A stretch of DNA of 16,414 bases from CAZPXF01 sp964590945 (GCA_964590945.1 CAZPXF010000048.1:1-16414), one strand, 5' to 3'; shown: positions 8,004 to 15,398, counted from the stretch's first letter. A program made the numbers and translations. The notes: generated by a model from the letters alone, not told the origin.

Positions 8004-9620
8004 TTATTTGTCAGCAACGATCGTATTTGCACGCACGAATCTGTTCCAGTCAATATAATAATCGCTTACTGTCCCTGAGTTGTATGCTGCATACTCAGGA
8101 AGATCATAAATCTGATAATATAATGCATTGTCTGTGATATACTCATAGAATGCATTCAGATTCTCTTCTGTATATCCATCAGGAGCAGCGATTGCATCAT
8201 ATAATTCCTGTAACTTGTCATCATCCAGACCTGCCCATGTCTTTCCGGACTCATAGTTGTTGCGGTTGAACAGCGTATTCCAAAGATCTGCTGTTACATA
8301 TCCGCCGTTACCAGGTCCTGCATAAGCCATATCGTACTGTCCGCTTGTACCATCACGGTAGGAGCCATAAGTTGTTCCTTCTACAACGTTCAGTTCCGCA
8401 TTGATACCAACCTCAAGAAGGTTTGCCTGAACGATCTGCCACATCGTCGTGATCTTTGCATTGTTGTTGCAAAGCAGCCTCAGAGTTGTTCCGTCATATC
8501 CGGACTTCTCAACAAGTTCTTTTGCCTTCTCCGGATCATAAGCATACGGGCTTGTCTCCCAGGAATCGTTGTATCCAACTGTAAGCTCTGAATTTCCGCA
8601 TGTAACATTGCTTGCGCTTCCATATCCGTAACCGCATGCCTCCGCTACCGATTCGTTGTCGATCGCATACAGTACAGCCTGTCTTAATTCAAGGTTGTCA
8701 TAGAAGATATTATCCTCCGTCATACAGAACATAACACCGCGATCCTCAGATGAAGGCATCTGGGCAAGCTCGATTCCGTCATATTCAGATACTTCGTCCA
8801 AAAGGCTCGAATCGATATACATAGCAAAATCTACAGAACCATCCTTAACAGCAAGTGCAAGCTGTGTAGGCTCGTTCAGGATATCAAACTGAATCGTGTC
8901 AGCATTTGCTACGCTTCCCGGATAAATCAGGCTTTCATCTGTCTGCCAGTAGCTGTCCGTCTTTCTTGCAATGATTGTCGTTCCATTTACATAGTCATCC
9001 CCGCCTGCCACTGTATACGGCATTGTTCCGCAGGAAGTGGAAGCAAATCCGTCCGGACTGTTGTTATAAGCTGCCTCGCTTGCGATCGGTACTTTACATA
9101 CAATGTATTCAAAAGAACCAGCCGCTGTCGTATTAAGCTTCAATTCAAATGTATAATCGCCCGTCGCTTTGATGGACTCTACTGTAGTCGCCCAGTTTTC
9201 CATATACTGCTCAAAGCTGAATACAACGTCGGACGCTGTGATATCATTGCCCTCGGCATCCTTGATATAGTCATAAATTGTAACATTGTATGTAACATCG
9301 TCCACCTTTTCGTATTCCTTCATCAGGATATTATCGATTTCCGTGGAACCGCTCTGGCAGCTTGCCAGTGTCTCATAGAGCACGTAGGTTACCATGTCCT
9401 TCGTAATACGTCCGCTTGTCCACGGATTCAGGGAATCCAGACCGTCGTACATACCAATAACAAGCGCGCCTTCTTCCGCTTCGACTACGTCAGCGGTCTG
9501 TTCGCTGCTGGCGGAAGAATCCCCTTCCGAGCTTTCGGAGCTTCCGCATCCGATAAGGCCGACTACCATTAGCCCTGCTAACAACGCTGACAGTAATCTT
9601 TTCAGTTTTCTACTTTTCAT
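8004..9620 (-). CDS. dppA: ABC transporter substrate-binding lipoprotein, family 5 (peptide/nickel/opine type)
   Basis: The 538-aa extracytoplasmic binding protein is tethered to the membrane by lipid. The start at 9620 is fixed by AAGGAGGT nearby upstream; a longer frame reaching 9686 has no such site. Residues 1-24 form a lipoprotein signal (KSRKLKR, then a hydrophobic run) with lipobox LIGC and lipidated Cys25. A Ser/Glu-rich linker follows. The body has the family-5 layout: YDGLDSLNPW near the N-terminus, then lobe signatures such as LRQAVLYAIDNESVAEACGYG and YDPEKAKELVEKSGYDG (quoted in part, A and K rich). Family members bind peptides, nickel chelates, opines or other small ligands. This ligand is unknown, and the linked hydrolases hint at a non-peptide or modified-peptide substrate. 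Confidence 0.95.
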   Translation of the reverse strand: MKSRKLKRLLSALLAGLMVVGLIGCGSSESSEGDSSASSEQTADVVEAEEGALVIGMYDGLDSLNPWTSGRITKDMVTYVLYETLASCQSGSTEIDNILMKEYEKVDDVTYNVTIYDYIKDAEGNDITASDVVFSFEQYMENWATTVESIKATGDYTFELKLNTTAAGSFEYIVCKVPIASEAAYNNSPDGFASTSCGTMPYTVAGGDDYVNGTTIIARKTDSYWQTDESLIYPGSVANADTIQFDILNEPTQLALAVKDGSVDFAMYIDSSLLDEVSEYDGIELAQMPSSEDRGVMFCMTEDNIFYDNLELRQAVLYAIDNESVAEACGYGYGSASNVTCGNSELTVGYNDSWETSPYAYDPEKAKELVEKSGYDGTTLRLLCNNNAKITTMWQIVQANLLEVGINAELNVVEGTTYGSYRDGTSGQYDMAYAGPGNGGYVTADLWNTLFNRNNYESGKTWAGLDDDKLQELYDAIAAPDGYTEENLNAFYEYITDNALYYQIYDLPEYAAYNSGTVSDYYIDWNRFVRANTIVADK

Positions 9621-9694
9621 AATGTACCTCCTTATGTACTTTTTCCGCTTACGCGGGTTTGTTATTTGAAGCAATAAAAACTGCATATCTGACC

Positions 9695-9742
9695 TTGCTT
9701 AAGTGAAATTATCGGTGCTACAATGGAGTAAGGCTTAAGCAA
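9695..9742. promoter_or_regulatory. LysR1 promoter and inverted-repeat operator candidate in the divergent region
   Basis: For the plus strand, -35 TTGCTT (9695-9700) and -10 TACAAT (9719-9724) are 18 bp apart, ahead of the LysR1 start at 9757. A 9-bp perfect inverted repeat, TTGCTTAAG (9695-9703) with CTTAAGCAA (9734-9742), brackets this promoter. One arm overlaps the -35 box and the other lies downstream of the -10. No convincing housekeeping promoter was found for the binding-protein gene on the minus strand, which fits activation by a LysR-type protein bound here. The pairing of sites and regulator is inferred. Confidence 0.55.
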
Positions 9743-9756
9743 AGGAGGGAATCAAC

Positions 9757-10707
9757 GTGAATTTTCTTAACATCAAATATTTTATGTCTATTGTAGAAGA
9801 ACAGAGCATAAGTGCAGCTGCAAGAAAACTCTTTATTTCCCAACAATCACTGAGTGAACATCTGAAAAAAATGGAATTCGAGCTTGGCGTTCCTCTTTTG
9901 GAGAGAGGTTCTCCTCCGCTCCATCTTACGGTTGCCGGAGAAGTGTTCTACGACGGAAGCAAAGAGCTTATGGATGTCTATAACCGTATGCTTGCAAACA
10001 TTGACAGTGTTACAAGCCAGCGCCGCAGTAAAATCACACTCGGAATCGCCACTTATGGGATGCCCCCATTTTTGTCCGAATTGCTGGTTCGTTTCAGAGA
10101 GAAATATCCTCAATACGATGTCGATATAGTAAAGAGGCTTCACTCTGACATCTCTCATTACATGAGAGGCGTTGATCTGTACATCAGTTATCTTCCATTA
10201 GACGAGAATCTGGATTATGTTACTTTGATTGACGAAGATCCTTATTGTGTCACGTTTCAGAAGCGCCTTGCATTAGAAACTTATGGTGACAACTGGGAAT
10301 CCATTGAGGATCAGCTTCTTGAAACCGAGGATCTGTCCCTCCTTCGCGACATGCCTTTCCTGATGCTAAGAGACCGGCAGACATTGCCTGCCCGCGATCT
10401 GGTCAGTATCTTCAGAGAATATAAGTTCACTCCTTTGATCACTTATAACTCTGAGAACGGAGATCTGAACGATGAACTCTGTCTGAAGGGCGTCGGCTGC
10501 CTTTTGGCGCCATCGGATTATATCAACCGGCGTTTTTATTCAGATGAGAATACCCTGTCGGCAGAGCTCCTTTCCTACCCGATCAAAGTTACAAGCTTCA
10601 AGCAAACTCTTGCAATCTGCTATGAAAAGGGCCGCAGGCTGCATGCAGCGGAACGGTGTTTCATCAGCGAAGCTAAGACATTTTTCACAAATTCTTCGGA
10701 AAGATAA
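9757..10707 (+). CDS. LysR-type transcriptional regulator (LysR1), divergent from the importer operon
   Basis: The 316-aa regulator has an N-terminal winged helix-turn-helix (about 1-60: ISAAARKLFISQQSLSEHLKKME) and a LysR effector-binding domain from about residue 90. The start is GTG at 9757, preceded by AAAGGAGGG. It is transcribed away from the binding-protein gene across a 136-bp gap, the classic LysR layout for controlling a neighbour. It is a full-length paralogue of the regulator at 14416-15330: both share YG-x2-W, EDLSLL-x2-MPFL and a GVG/GAG...P-x-DY-x2-R-(R/K)-F block in the effector domain. The ligand is unknown. The probable target is the importer and hydrolase operon, plus its own gene. 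Confidence 0.92.
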   Translation: MNFLNIKYFMSIVEEQSISAAARKLFISQQSLSEHLKKMEFELGVPLLERGSPPLHLTVAGEVFYDGSKELMDVYNRMLANIDSVTSQRRSKITLGIATYGMPPFLSELLVRFREKYPQYDVDIVKRLHSDISHYMRGVDLYISYLPLDENLDYVTLIDEDPYCVTFQKRLALETYGDNWESIEDQLLETEDLSLLRDMPFLMLRDRQTLPARDLVSIFREYKFTPLITYNSENGDLNDELCLKGVGCLLAPSDYINRRFYSDENTLSAELLSYPIKVTSFKQTLAICYEKGRRLHAAERCFISEAKTFFTNSSER

Positions 10708-10723
10708 CTTTTTTTATATGCAC

Positions 10724-10750
10724 TTTTATTATTTCTTTTAATAAAATTTT
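10724..10750 (+). terminator. Weak AT-only hairpin after LysR1
   Basis: TTTTATTA (10724-10731) pairs with TAATAAAA (10739-10746) across a 7-nt loop, followed by TTTT. With only A-T pairs it would be a poor terminator, but it is the only candidate found between LysR1 and the next gene. Confidence 0.25.
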
Positions 10751-10827
10751 AAAATATATCAGTCAATTTGTCTAACACGTCTTCGTTTTTACCTCCACAA
10801 GTGAAAACCTGTAGACTATTCAGCATT

Positions 10828-10856
10828 TTGCCTGTTGCTTTCAGATGTAAAATAAT
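10828..10856 (+). promoter_or_regulatory. Promoter for the small membrane-protein gene
   Basis: The -35 box TTGCCT (10828-10833) and -10 box AATAAT (10851-10856) are 17 bp apart, about 40 bp before the ATG at 10897. The promoter lies inside the longer open frame that begins at 10768, which argues for the later start codon. Confidence 0.45.
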
Positions 10857-10896
10857 ATATGATAAAACTACTATGATTACAAAAGGTGTGAATACT

Positions 10897-11403
10897 ATGT
10901 TTGACAAACAACGGAACAAAATGAACGAGGACGACCAGCTGAAACAGCATGAACCACGCCCGAACCTGCGGGAAAAGAAAGAACGATCTATGCTGAAGAC
11001 TTATGAGGAACCTGTGCTCCCCAAATTATGCAGGATCATCTTCTTTTTCATGATCGTTATAACGATCGCCATGCTGCTTGTGGATATCAACGCTTTCGTC
11101 CGCTATGATTCCTGTTCAGGAATCCGGCACTTGCTGTCCAATCTGTCCACAACCGGCTTTTGGAGCTGGCTGCTTTTTTCTGTAATTCTTTTGCTTCTCT
11201 GTATTCCGGGTATCAAGCTAAATGAGCGGAAATTCTACCGGAAGCAGAAAAGCAGTGGTATCAGATGCGATACCGAAGAAGAAAAACTCCGTAACCAGCG
11301 GGCAGTCCGCCGTTTAAATTCCTCATATATTTTCTACATAAAGGTCTGTGCCATCGGTATGGTTATATGGGGAATTTTTTATCTGCTCTTTGTCGTTTTA
11401 TAA
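10897..11403 (+). CDS. Small three-helix membrane protein of unknown function
   Basis: The 168-aa protein is not recognised as any known family. Residues 1-42 are charged and cytoplasmic-like (MFDKQRNKMNEDDQLKQHEP, then basic). Three hydrophobic helices follow at about 44-64, 88-106 and 144-167, with a basic/acidic loop (107-143) between the second and third. Start choice: the ATG at 10897 has AAAAGGTG upstream and a promoter just before it. The frame is open back to 10768, but that extension covers the promoter and has no ribosome binding site. The gene stands alone between LysR1 and a convergent operon and has its own terminator. No function is proposed. Confidence 0.75.
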   Translation: MFDKQRNKMNEDDQLKQHEPRPNLREKKERSMLKTYEEPVLPKLCRIIFFFMIVITIAMLLVDINAFVRYDSCSGIRHLLSNLSTTGFWSWLLFSVILLLLCIPGIKLNERKFYRKQKSSGIRCDTEEEKLRNQRAVRRLNSSYIFYIKVCAIGMVIWGIFYLLFVVL

Positions 11404-11419
11404 ACCTTCTGAAACTTCC

Positions 11420-11459
11420 GCCGCATAAGTGAATTCCAATCCCTTATGCGGCTTTTTTT
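11420..11459 (+). terminator. Intrinsic terminator embedded in the end of the convergent gene
   Basis: A 10-bp perfect stem GCCGCATAAG/CTTATGCGGC (11420-11429 with 11443-11452) has a 13-nt loop and is followed by seven T's (11453-11459). It ends the small membrane-protein transcript. Its right arm and T-run also encode the final Lys-Lys-Ala-Ala and stop of the minus-strand gene at 11444-11965, so the two genes share this DNA. On the minus strand no T-run follows the stem. Confidence 0.88.
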
Positions 11460-11965
11460 ACCGGATCCGGCTGATCGTTCTTTTTTCCAACGGCAGCTTG
11501 CCATATCGCCGCCAGAAGGAACGCTACCAACGCCCCGACCAGGGTTCCGACGAAACGATTTACTGCATAGAAAATCCGCCCGTTCCCCTCTGCCAGGAAA
11601 GCTACAAGACAGAAGGTTATGGCGCTGACACGCCCGGTCACCTTCGGCATATGTATCAACTCACACGCCACAAGGTTTAAAACGATTCCAACTCCGCACA
11701 GCAGGAAAAATACAAGATCCATCTGCAACGCATTGTCGATCAGCACGACAATAATCGCGATGATTCCTCCGCATAAAACGCCCTTCAGACGGGTAAGTCC
11801 CGCCTTTCTGGTTGCCGCGGTTATTTCCTGCGTACACATCAGCACACCCGTGCACGCCGCAAGTCTTTGTACCTGCGGTATAAAATATGTGACCAGCAGG
11901 CAGATTATCAGTCCGATACCGATACGCACCTCCGTATTACTGATCATTTTCTTTTTTTCCGGCAT
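11444..11965 (-). CDS. Half-size FUSC/aromatic-acid-exporter-like membrane protein
   Basis: The 173-aa integral membrane protein has about five to six hydrophobic segments (near 13-30, 34-48, 62-78, 84-102, 115-125 and 138-156). The pattern of small residues and the C-terminal RFVGTLVGALVAFLL (137-151) resemble the membrane half of FUSC/ArAE family proteins, which export aromatic carboxylic acids or related compounds. Full-length members are far larger; proteins of this half size are thought to assemble as oligomers. It is the third gene of the leftward operon, 36 bp after the MATE gene, with a GGAGAGGA site before its ATG. Linkage to a PhlG-type hydrolase makes export of a phenolic or acidic product plausible. 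The family call is moderate, the substrate inferred. Confidence 0.65.
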   Translation of the reverse strand: MPEKKKMISNTEVRIGIGLIICLLVTYFIPQVQRLAACTGVLMCTQEITAATRKAGLTRLKGVLCGGIIAIIVVLIDNALQMDLVFFLLCGVGIVLNLVACELIHMPKVTGRVSAITFCLVAFLAEGNGRIFYAVNRFVGTLVGALVAFLLAAIWQAAVGKKNDQPDPVKKAA

Positions 11966-12001
11966 AATCTATCCTCTCCTCTTCTAACTTAAACTCCGCT
12001 C

Positions 12002-13387
12002 CTAAGCTGCTTTAATATTTTTGATCCATTTTTTACTTTTCAGCCGCAGAATACACCATATTGTCTTTAACGGATTATCTATCTTAAGACAGACAAAGAT
12101 CCAAAATGGAGATACGTGAAATACCAGCCCTGCCACAAATCCCAACGGTATGGAGACAATCCACAAAAAGATATTGTCAGCCACAAGCAGCGCCTTTGTA
12201 TCTCCGCCTCCGCGAAGAGCGCCTTTCGTCATGATATGGTTTGCAGCGGTAAATATCACGATCAGGCTCATTGCATATAAAAGCTGCCGCGTGATCGCCG
12301 CCGTCTCCGGGCTCAGATCGTACAGGCCAATAACAGGATTCGACAAAAGCAGAATAACAAGGCTCGATACAACCCCCAGGCCAATTCCGATTCCAAGAAA
12401 CGCCCAGCCCTGCCGCTCTACATTCTCAATCTCGCCGCGTCCCAGCGTATTTCCGGTTATCACTGCGCTCCCCTGCGATACTCCGATAATGAGGATATTG
12501 CTTATTCTCTCTACAATCGCAGTAATTGCATTTGCAGCTACAAAGGCCGCCCCCAGATGTCCGATCACCATCATGACAACATTGCTTCCCAATGCCAGCA
12601 CCATGTCGCTCAGAAAAACCGGAATGCCGATTTCGATATATTCCGGCAACAGGCTTCTCACTTTCATGAACAAATCCTTTGGCCGGTATCTTAATACGTC
12701 TTCTGCCATCATCAGATAGCCGCAGATCACTGCAAATTCAAAAATCCGTACGATCAATGTACTCAGCGCCGCGCCTGAAATTCCCATTGCCGGAGCTCCG
12801 CACTTTCCGAACATCAAAATATAATTCCCGCCGACATTCAAAAAGAATGCAATGACAGATACGATCAGCGGAAGCCTTACCTTATGCATGCTCCTCATGA
12901 TGATCGTTGACGTCAGCGACAGGCCGTAAAACAGATAGCTCACCGTACAATACTTCAGATATTCCACGCCATAAGCAATCACGTCGCTTTCTGTGGTATA
13001 CATCTTCATGATCGTCTCAGGAATCAACGCCGTAGAAACCGTAAATATTGCCACCAGCGACAGGCAGAAGCGGAACATAATCGTCATCGTCCTTTTTAAG
13101 GATTCGTATTCTTTCATGCCCCAGAATCTGGAGGCCAGCACAGACGCGCCCATGCTAAGTCCCATGCAAAGGCTGTGAAAAATATTCACATACTGAGTAG
13201 CCAGGGAAGCAGCAGATAACTGCCGCTCCCCCAGTGATCCGATCATTAACGTATCCGCCAGGTTCACCCCAATCGTAATCAAGCCCTGCATCGCCACAGG
13301 AACAGCAATTACCATAACTTCTCTGTAAAAACTTTTATCCGGATATATTAACAATCTCAATCTATCTGATTTCTTTAACGCCGTCAT
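12002..13387 (-). CDS. MATE family efflux transporter
   Basis: The 461-aa multidrug and toxin extrusion protein, expected to have 12 transmembrane helices in two homologous halves, is the usual family size. Family features include AVPVAMQGLITIGVNLADTLMIG near the start (the first MatE helix pair, about 28-50), GISGAALSTLIVR in the middle and ALRGGGDTKALLVADNIFLW in the second half. The C-terminal stretch has the usual basic RLKSKKWIKNIKAA tail. MATE proteins expel cationic or aromatic compounds using Na+ or H+ gradients. The start lies two bases after the stop of the PhlG-family gene and has only a weak ribosome binding site, so it is probably translated by coupling. Co-transcription suggests it exports a substrate or product of that enzyme. 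Confidence 0.92.
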   Translation of the reverse strand: MTALKKSDRLRLLIYPDKSFYREVMVIAVPVAMQGLITIGVNLADTLMIGSLGERQLSAASLATQYVNIFHSLCMGLSMGASVLASRFWGMKEYESLKRTMTIMFRFCLSLVAIFTVSTALIPETIMKMYTTESDVIAYGVEYLKYCTVSYLFYGLSLTSTIIMRSMHKVRLPLIVSVIAFFLNVGGNYILMFGKCGAPAMGISGAALSTLIVRIFEFAVICGYLMMAEDVLRYRPKDLFMKVRSLLPEYIEIGIPVFLSDMVLALGSNVVMMVIGHLGAAFVAANAITAIVERISNILIIGVSQGSAVITGNTLGRGEIENVERQGWAFLGIGIGLGVVSSLVILLLSNPVIGLYDLSPETAAITRQLLYAMSLIVIFTAANHIMTKGALRGGGDTKALLVADNIFLWIVSIPLGFVAGLVFHVSPFWIFVCLKIDNPLKTIWCILRLKSKKWIKNIKAA

Positions 13388-13389
13388 TT

Positions 13390-14229
13390 TTAGTCCGCAT
13401 CAACCGGCTGATCATGATACTCTTCATACAGGTCATTGATGAAATCCAGCATGTGATGCCACTCAATCAGAGTATGGTAGGCAACCTTCCGCAAATATGC
13501 TTCACTGCACGCCGTACGCGGTTCGCGGATCAGTTCTCCGCCTTTTGCCGGACGCCAGCCGATCCATTCTACCGAACGTCTCTCATATCCCCCTTCCAGA
13601 CATGGACGGATCTGTCCAAGCGTCAGATGCGCTCCCGGCTCATCAAAGGACTCCCAGTCTGAAGTCTCATTTACATTGCAGCCGGATGCTTTCATTTCTT
13701 CAATCTTCTCGTCCGTAAGTCCGAACTCGCGCAGATTGAAGGAGTGACGGATCGTGTCATATTTTCTGTCTCCTTCTCCAAGATCCAGACTTTCCGTCGT
13801 GTGGATTCCATCGCTCTTATCTGTCCAGTTCACAAAATAATGATCCCAGTGATCCGCCGGATTCCAGATCTTATAGCGAAGATTGCCATGTCCCAGAACC
13901 ATGCTTCTGGAATGCACATTCAGCCAGTTCATGTACCAGAATACCTTTTTTACATCAATCGACTCCGGGATCTTCATGTAAGTGCAGATATAGCCGCTCC
14001 CATCCGGGAACATGCAATAGCCGTTCTCCACTTTCTCGTACTGTCCGCATGGTTTCAGCCAGTCAATGAAGTTTTCTGGCTTTACCGCATCCTCCACATC
14101 CATTGGTGGTCCGAAAATTCTGGTTTTCAGATCTTCCGGCAAATCCTTCATCGGATAGTCATAATAGTACTTTGCGAGTGGCATTAATTTTTCTTCCGGA
14201 AATAATTCCGGCAGTTTTTCATAACTCAT
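13390..14229 (-). CDS. PhlG/phloretin-hydrolase family protein (DAPG hydrolase family), copy A
   Basis: The 279-aa protein is similar in layout to 2,4-diacetylphloroglucinol hydrolase (PhlG) and to phloretin hydrolase, zinc enzymes that cleave the C-C bond between an acyl group and a phloroglucinol ring. An HxxxE pair (His252 and Glu256 in YHTLIEWHH) matches two of the zinc ligands known in PhlG. Other candidates conserved with copy B are His106 (WLNVHS), His127/His130 (WNPADHWDH) and Glu146 (TTESLDLG). SDWESFDEPGAHL (190-202) is a further conserved block. It leads the operon with the MATE and FUSC-like exporters. AAAGGCGG precedes the ATG. The family is a confident match from memory of motifs; the substrate (phloretin, acylphloroglucinol or other) is not shown. 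Confidence 0.8.
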   Translation of the reverse strand: MSYEKLPELFPEEKLMPLAKYYYDYPMKDLPEDLKTRIFGPPMDVEDAVKPENFIDWLKPCGQYEKVENGYCMFPDGSGYICTYMKIPESIDVKKVFWYMNWLNVHSRSMVLGHGNLRYKIWNPADHWDHYFVNWTDKSDGIHTTESLDLGEGDRKYDTIRHSFNLREFGLTDEKIEEMKASGCNVNETSDWESFDEPGAHLTLGQIRPCLEGGYERRSVEWIGWRPAKGGELIREPRTACSEAYLRKVAYHTLIEWHHMLDFINDLYEEYHDQPVDAD

Positions 14230-14273
14230 ACTGTTACCGCCTTTCTTTTTCGTTTCTTTTAATCTGTCTCCAT

Positions 14274-14302
14274 CTTATATGCCGCCTCCTCGAAACGTCC
14301 AA
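14274..14302 (-). promoter_or_regulatory. Promoter of the PhlG-A/MATE/FUSC operon
   Basis: On the minus strand -35 TTGGAC (14297-14302) and -10 TATAAG (14274-14279) are 17 bp apart, about 45 bp before the ATG of the first hydrolase gene. The -35 match is weak and the -10 is 5 of 6. The -35 resembles that of the other hydrolase gene, TTGGAT, and both would suit activator-dependent transcription. Confidence 0.45.
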
Positions 14303-14306
14303 CACG

Positions 14307-14346
14307 AAAAAAGTGGCGTATCACAAGATTCATCCTGTAATACGCC
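14307..14346. promoter_or_regulatory. 32-bp dyad operator candidate with minus-strand T-run
   Basis: Positions 14315-14346 form a dyad centred between 14330 and 14331 in which 13 of 16 pairs match; the outer arms are GGCGTATCACA and TGTAATACGCC. The inner core ACAAGATTCATCCTGT (14323-14338) is itself a near-palindrome, ACAAGAT-N2-ATCYTGT. The dyad sits immediately upstream of the LysR2 -10 box and about 12 bp from the -35 of the PhlG-A operon, so a LysR protein here could act on both. On the minus strand the hairpin is followed by six T's (14307-14312), so as RNA it could also terminate transcription heading to the PhlG-A operon. Confidence 0.6.
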
Positions 14347-14355
14347 CGTAATTTG

Positions 14356-14364
14356 TGTTATACT
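14356..14364 (+). promoter_or_regulatory. Extended -10 promoter of LysR2
   Basis: TG-T-TATACT (TATACT at 14359-14364 with TG at 14356-14357) is an extended -10 element 52 bp before the LysR2 ATG. No good -35 is present; the slot is occupied by the right arm of the 32-bp dyad, as expected for a regulator-controlled promoter. Confidence 0.5.
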
Positions 14365-14415
14365 TAAACATAAGAAGCCGTACATATTTCTTACAAAATA
14401 TAAAGGAGGCCGCTT

Positions 14416-15330
14416 ATGAATTTTCAGAATATTGAATATTTTCTGACCGTGGCAAAATACAAAAATTTCACGAAGGCTGCCCAAAGCCTGTATATCTCCC
14501 AGCAATCCCTAAGCGAAAATATACGCCGTCTTGAAGAGGAAATCGGAACTCCGCTCTTTGTCCGCGGTAAAACCTTAAGTCTGACTCCTGCCGGAAAATG
14601 CTTTCAAAGCGGCGGCAGCAAAATATTAAGCACGCAGGATAAAATGCTGCGCGAGATCGCCGTCATAAGCAATACGATCTGCTGCAAGGTTGTTTTAGGC
14701 GTATTGCCGATGGATCTGCCTCCATTCCTTCCGCAGGTATTAAAGGAGTGCTCCCAGAAATATCCGGAATATGAATTGTCCATCCATCCTGAGAATTCGA
14801 CGGAAGTGGCCGATCTTACTTTCAGCATGGATCCTCCGGGAAAAGGTATGGAGAGCATCCCGCTCATTGAGAACGATCCCTTCGGCGTTGTAATCAGCCG
14901 CACGCTGGCAGTTCAGATCTATGGAAATCAATGGCAGGAAATGGATCTGAAACTGAAGCAGGAGGAAGATCTGTCTCTTTTGCAGCAGATGCCATTCTTA
15001 CTGTTATACAGCAACAAATCTCTGTACAGTCCTTTGGATACGCTCTTTTCAGACGCCGGGTTTACCCCGAAAGAAGCTTTTAAATCTGAGGATTCCAACC
15101 TGTTATGTTCCCTCAGTATTACCGGAGCAGGAGCATTTATTGGGCCTTTGGATTATTGCAGGCGGAAGTTCGGCCCTCTTTTAGACGAAACGATCGGCTC
15201 TCTGATCTTTTATCCGTTGAAAACCTCTCTTTGCACCACGCTTTCACTGACCTATCCTAAGGGCAAGCACCTGAATCAGGCCGAGAAGCGGTTTCTTGCC
15301 GTTTTGCGTTCTGTCATCAGCAAAACCTGA
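14416..15330 (+). CDS. LysR-type transcriptional regulator (LysR2) between two PhlG-family genes
   Basis: The 304-aa regulator has an N-terminal winged helix-turn-helix (TKAAQSLYISQQSLSENIRRLE, residues about 18-40) and a LysR effector domain. The start is ATG at 14416 with AAAGGAGG upstream. It is paralogous to LysR1 along its whole length: DNA-recognition helix ISQQSLSE is identical, and EDLSLL-x2-MPFL and the P-x-DY block in the effector domain are shared. It is divergent from the PhlG-A/MATE/FUSC operon and followed by the PhlG-B gene, which has its own promoter. A shared 13-bp element upstream of both itself and PhlG-B suggests autoregulation plus control of both hydrolase units. Its inducer is unknown, perhaps the hydrolase substrate or product. 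Confidence 0.93.
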   Translation: MNFQNIEYFLTVAKYKNFTKAAQSLYISQQSLSENIRRLEEEIGTPLFVRGKTLSLTPAGKCFQSGGSKILSTQDKMLREIAVISNTICCKVVLGVLPMDLPPFLPQVLKECSQKYPEYELSIHPENSTEVADLTFSMDPPGKGMESIPLIENDPFGVVISRTLAVQIYGNQWQEMDLKLKQEEDLSLLQQMPFLLLYSNKSLYSPLDTLFSDAGFTPKEAFKSEDSNLLCSLSITGAGAFIGPLDYCRRKFGPLLDETIGSLIFYPLKTSLCTTLSLTYPKGKHLNQAEKRFLAVLRSVISKT

Positions 15331-15343
15331 TGACAGGATTTTT
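15311..15343 (+). terminator. Intrinsic terminator overlapping the LysR2 stop codon
   Basis: A 10-bp perfect stem CTGTCATCAG/CTGATGACAG (15311-15320 with 15327-15336) has a 6-nt loop CAAAAC and is followed by GATTTTT. The stop codon TGA (15328-15330) sits in the right arm. It separates LysR2 transcription from the PhlG-B gene, which therefore needs its own promoter. Confidence 0.85.
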
Positions 15344-15354
15344 CCTGTTAATCT

Positions 15355-15398
15355 TCACAAGATTCATGTTGGATTTCTCCCCGTTATTTTCTTAAAAT
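15355..15398 (+). promoter_or_regulatory. PhlG-B promoter with the TCACAAGATTCAT element
   Basis: The 13-bp element TCACAAGATTCAT (15355-15367) repeats exactly the one at 14321-14333. It abuts a -35 box TTGGAT (15369-15374), followed after 18 bp by the -10 box TAAAAT (15393-15398). From the A of ACAAGAT to the first base of the -10 is 36 bp here and also 36 bp in the LysR2 promoter (14323 to 14359). This fits one regulator acting in the same geometry at both promoters. Confidence 0.6.

Noticed and set aside
9621..9756. Possible riboswitch upstream of the binding-protein gene
   Set aside because: The leader is short and shows only a 4-bp CCGC/GCGG stem. No known riboswitch core was recognised; the LysR-site explanation is simpler.
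10768..10896. N-terminal extension of the small membrane protein
   Set aside because: It overlaps a good promoter, has unlikely coding content and lacks a ribosome binding site.
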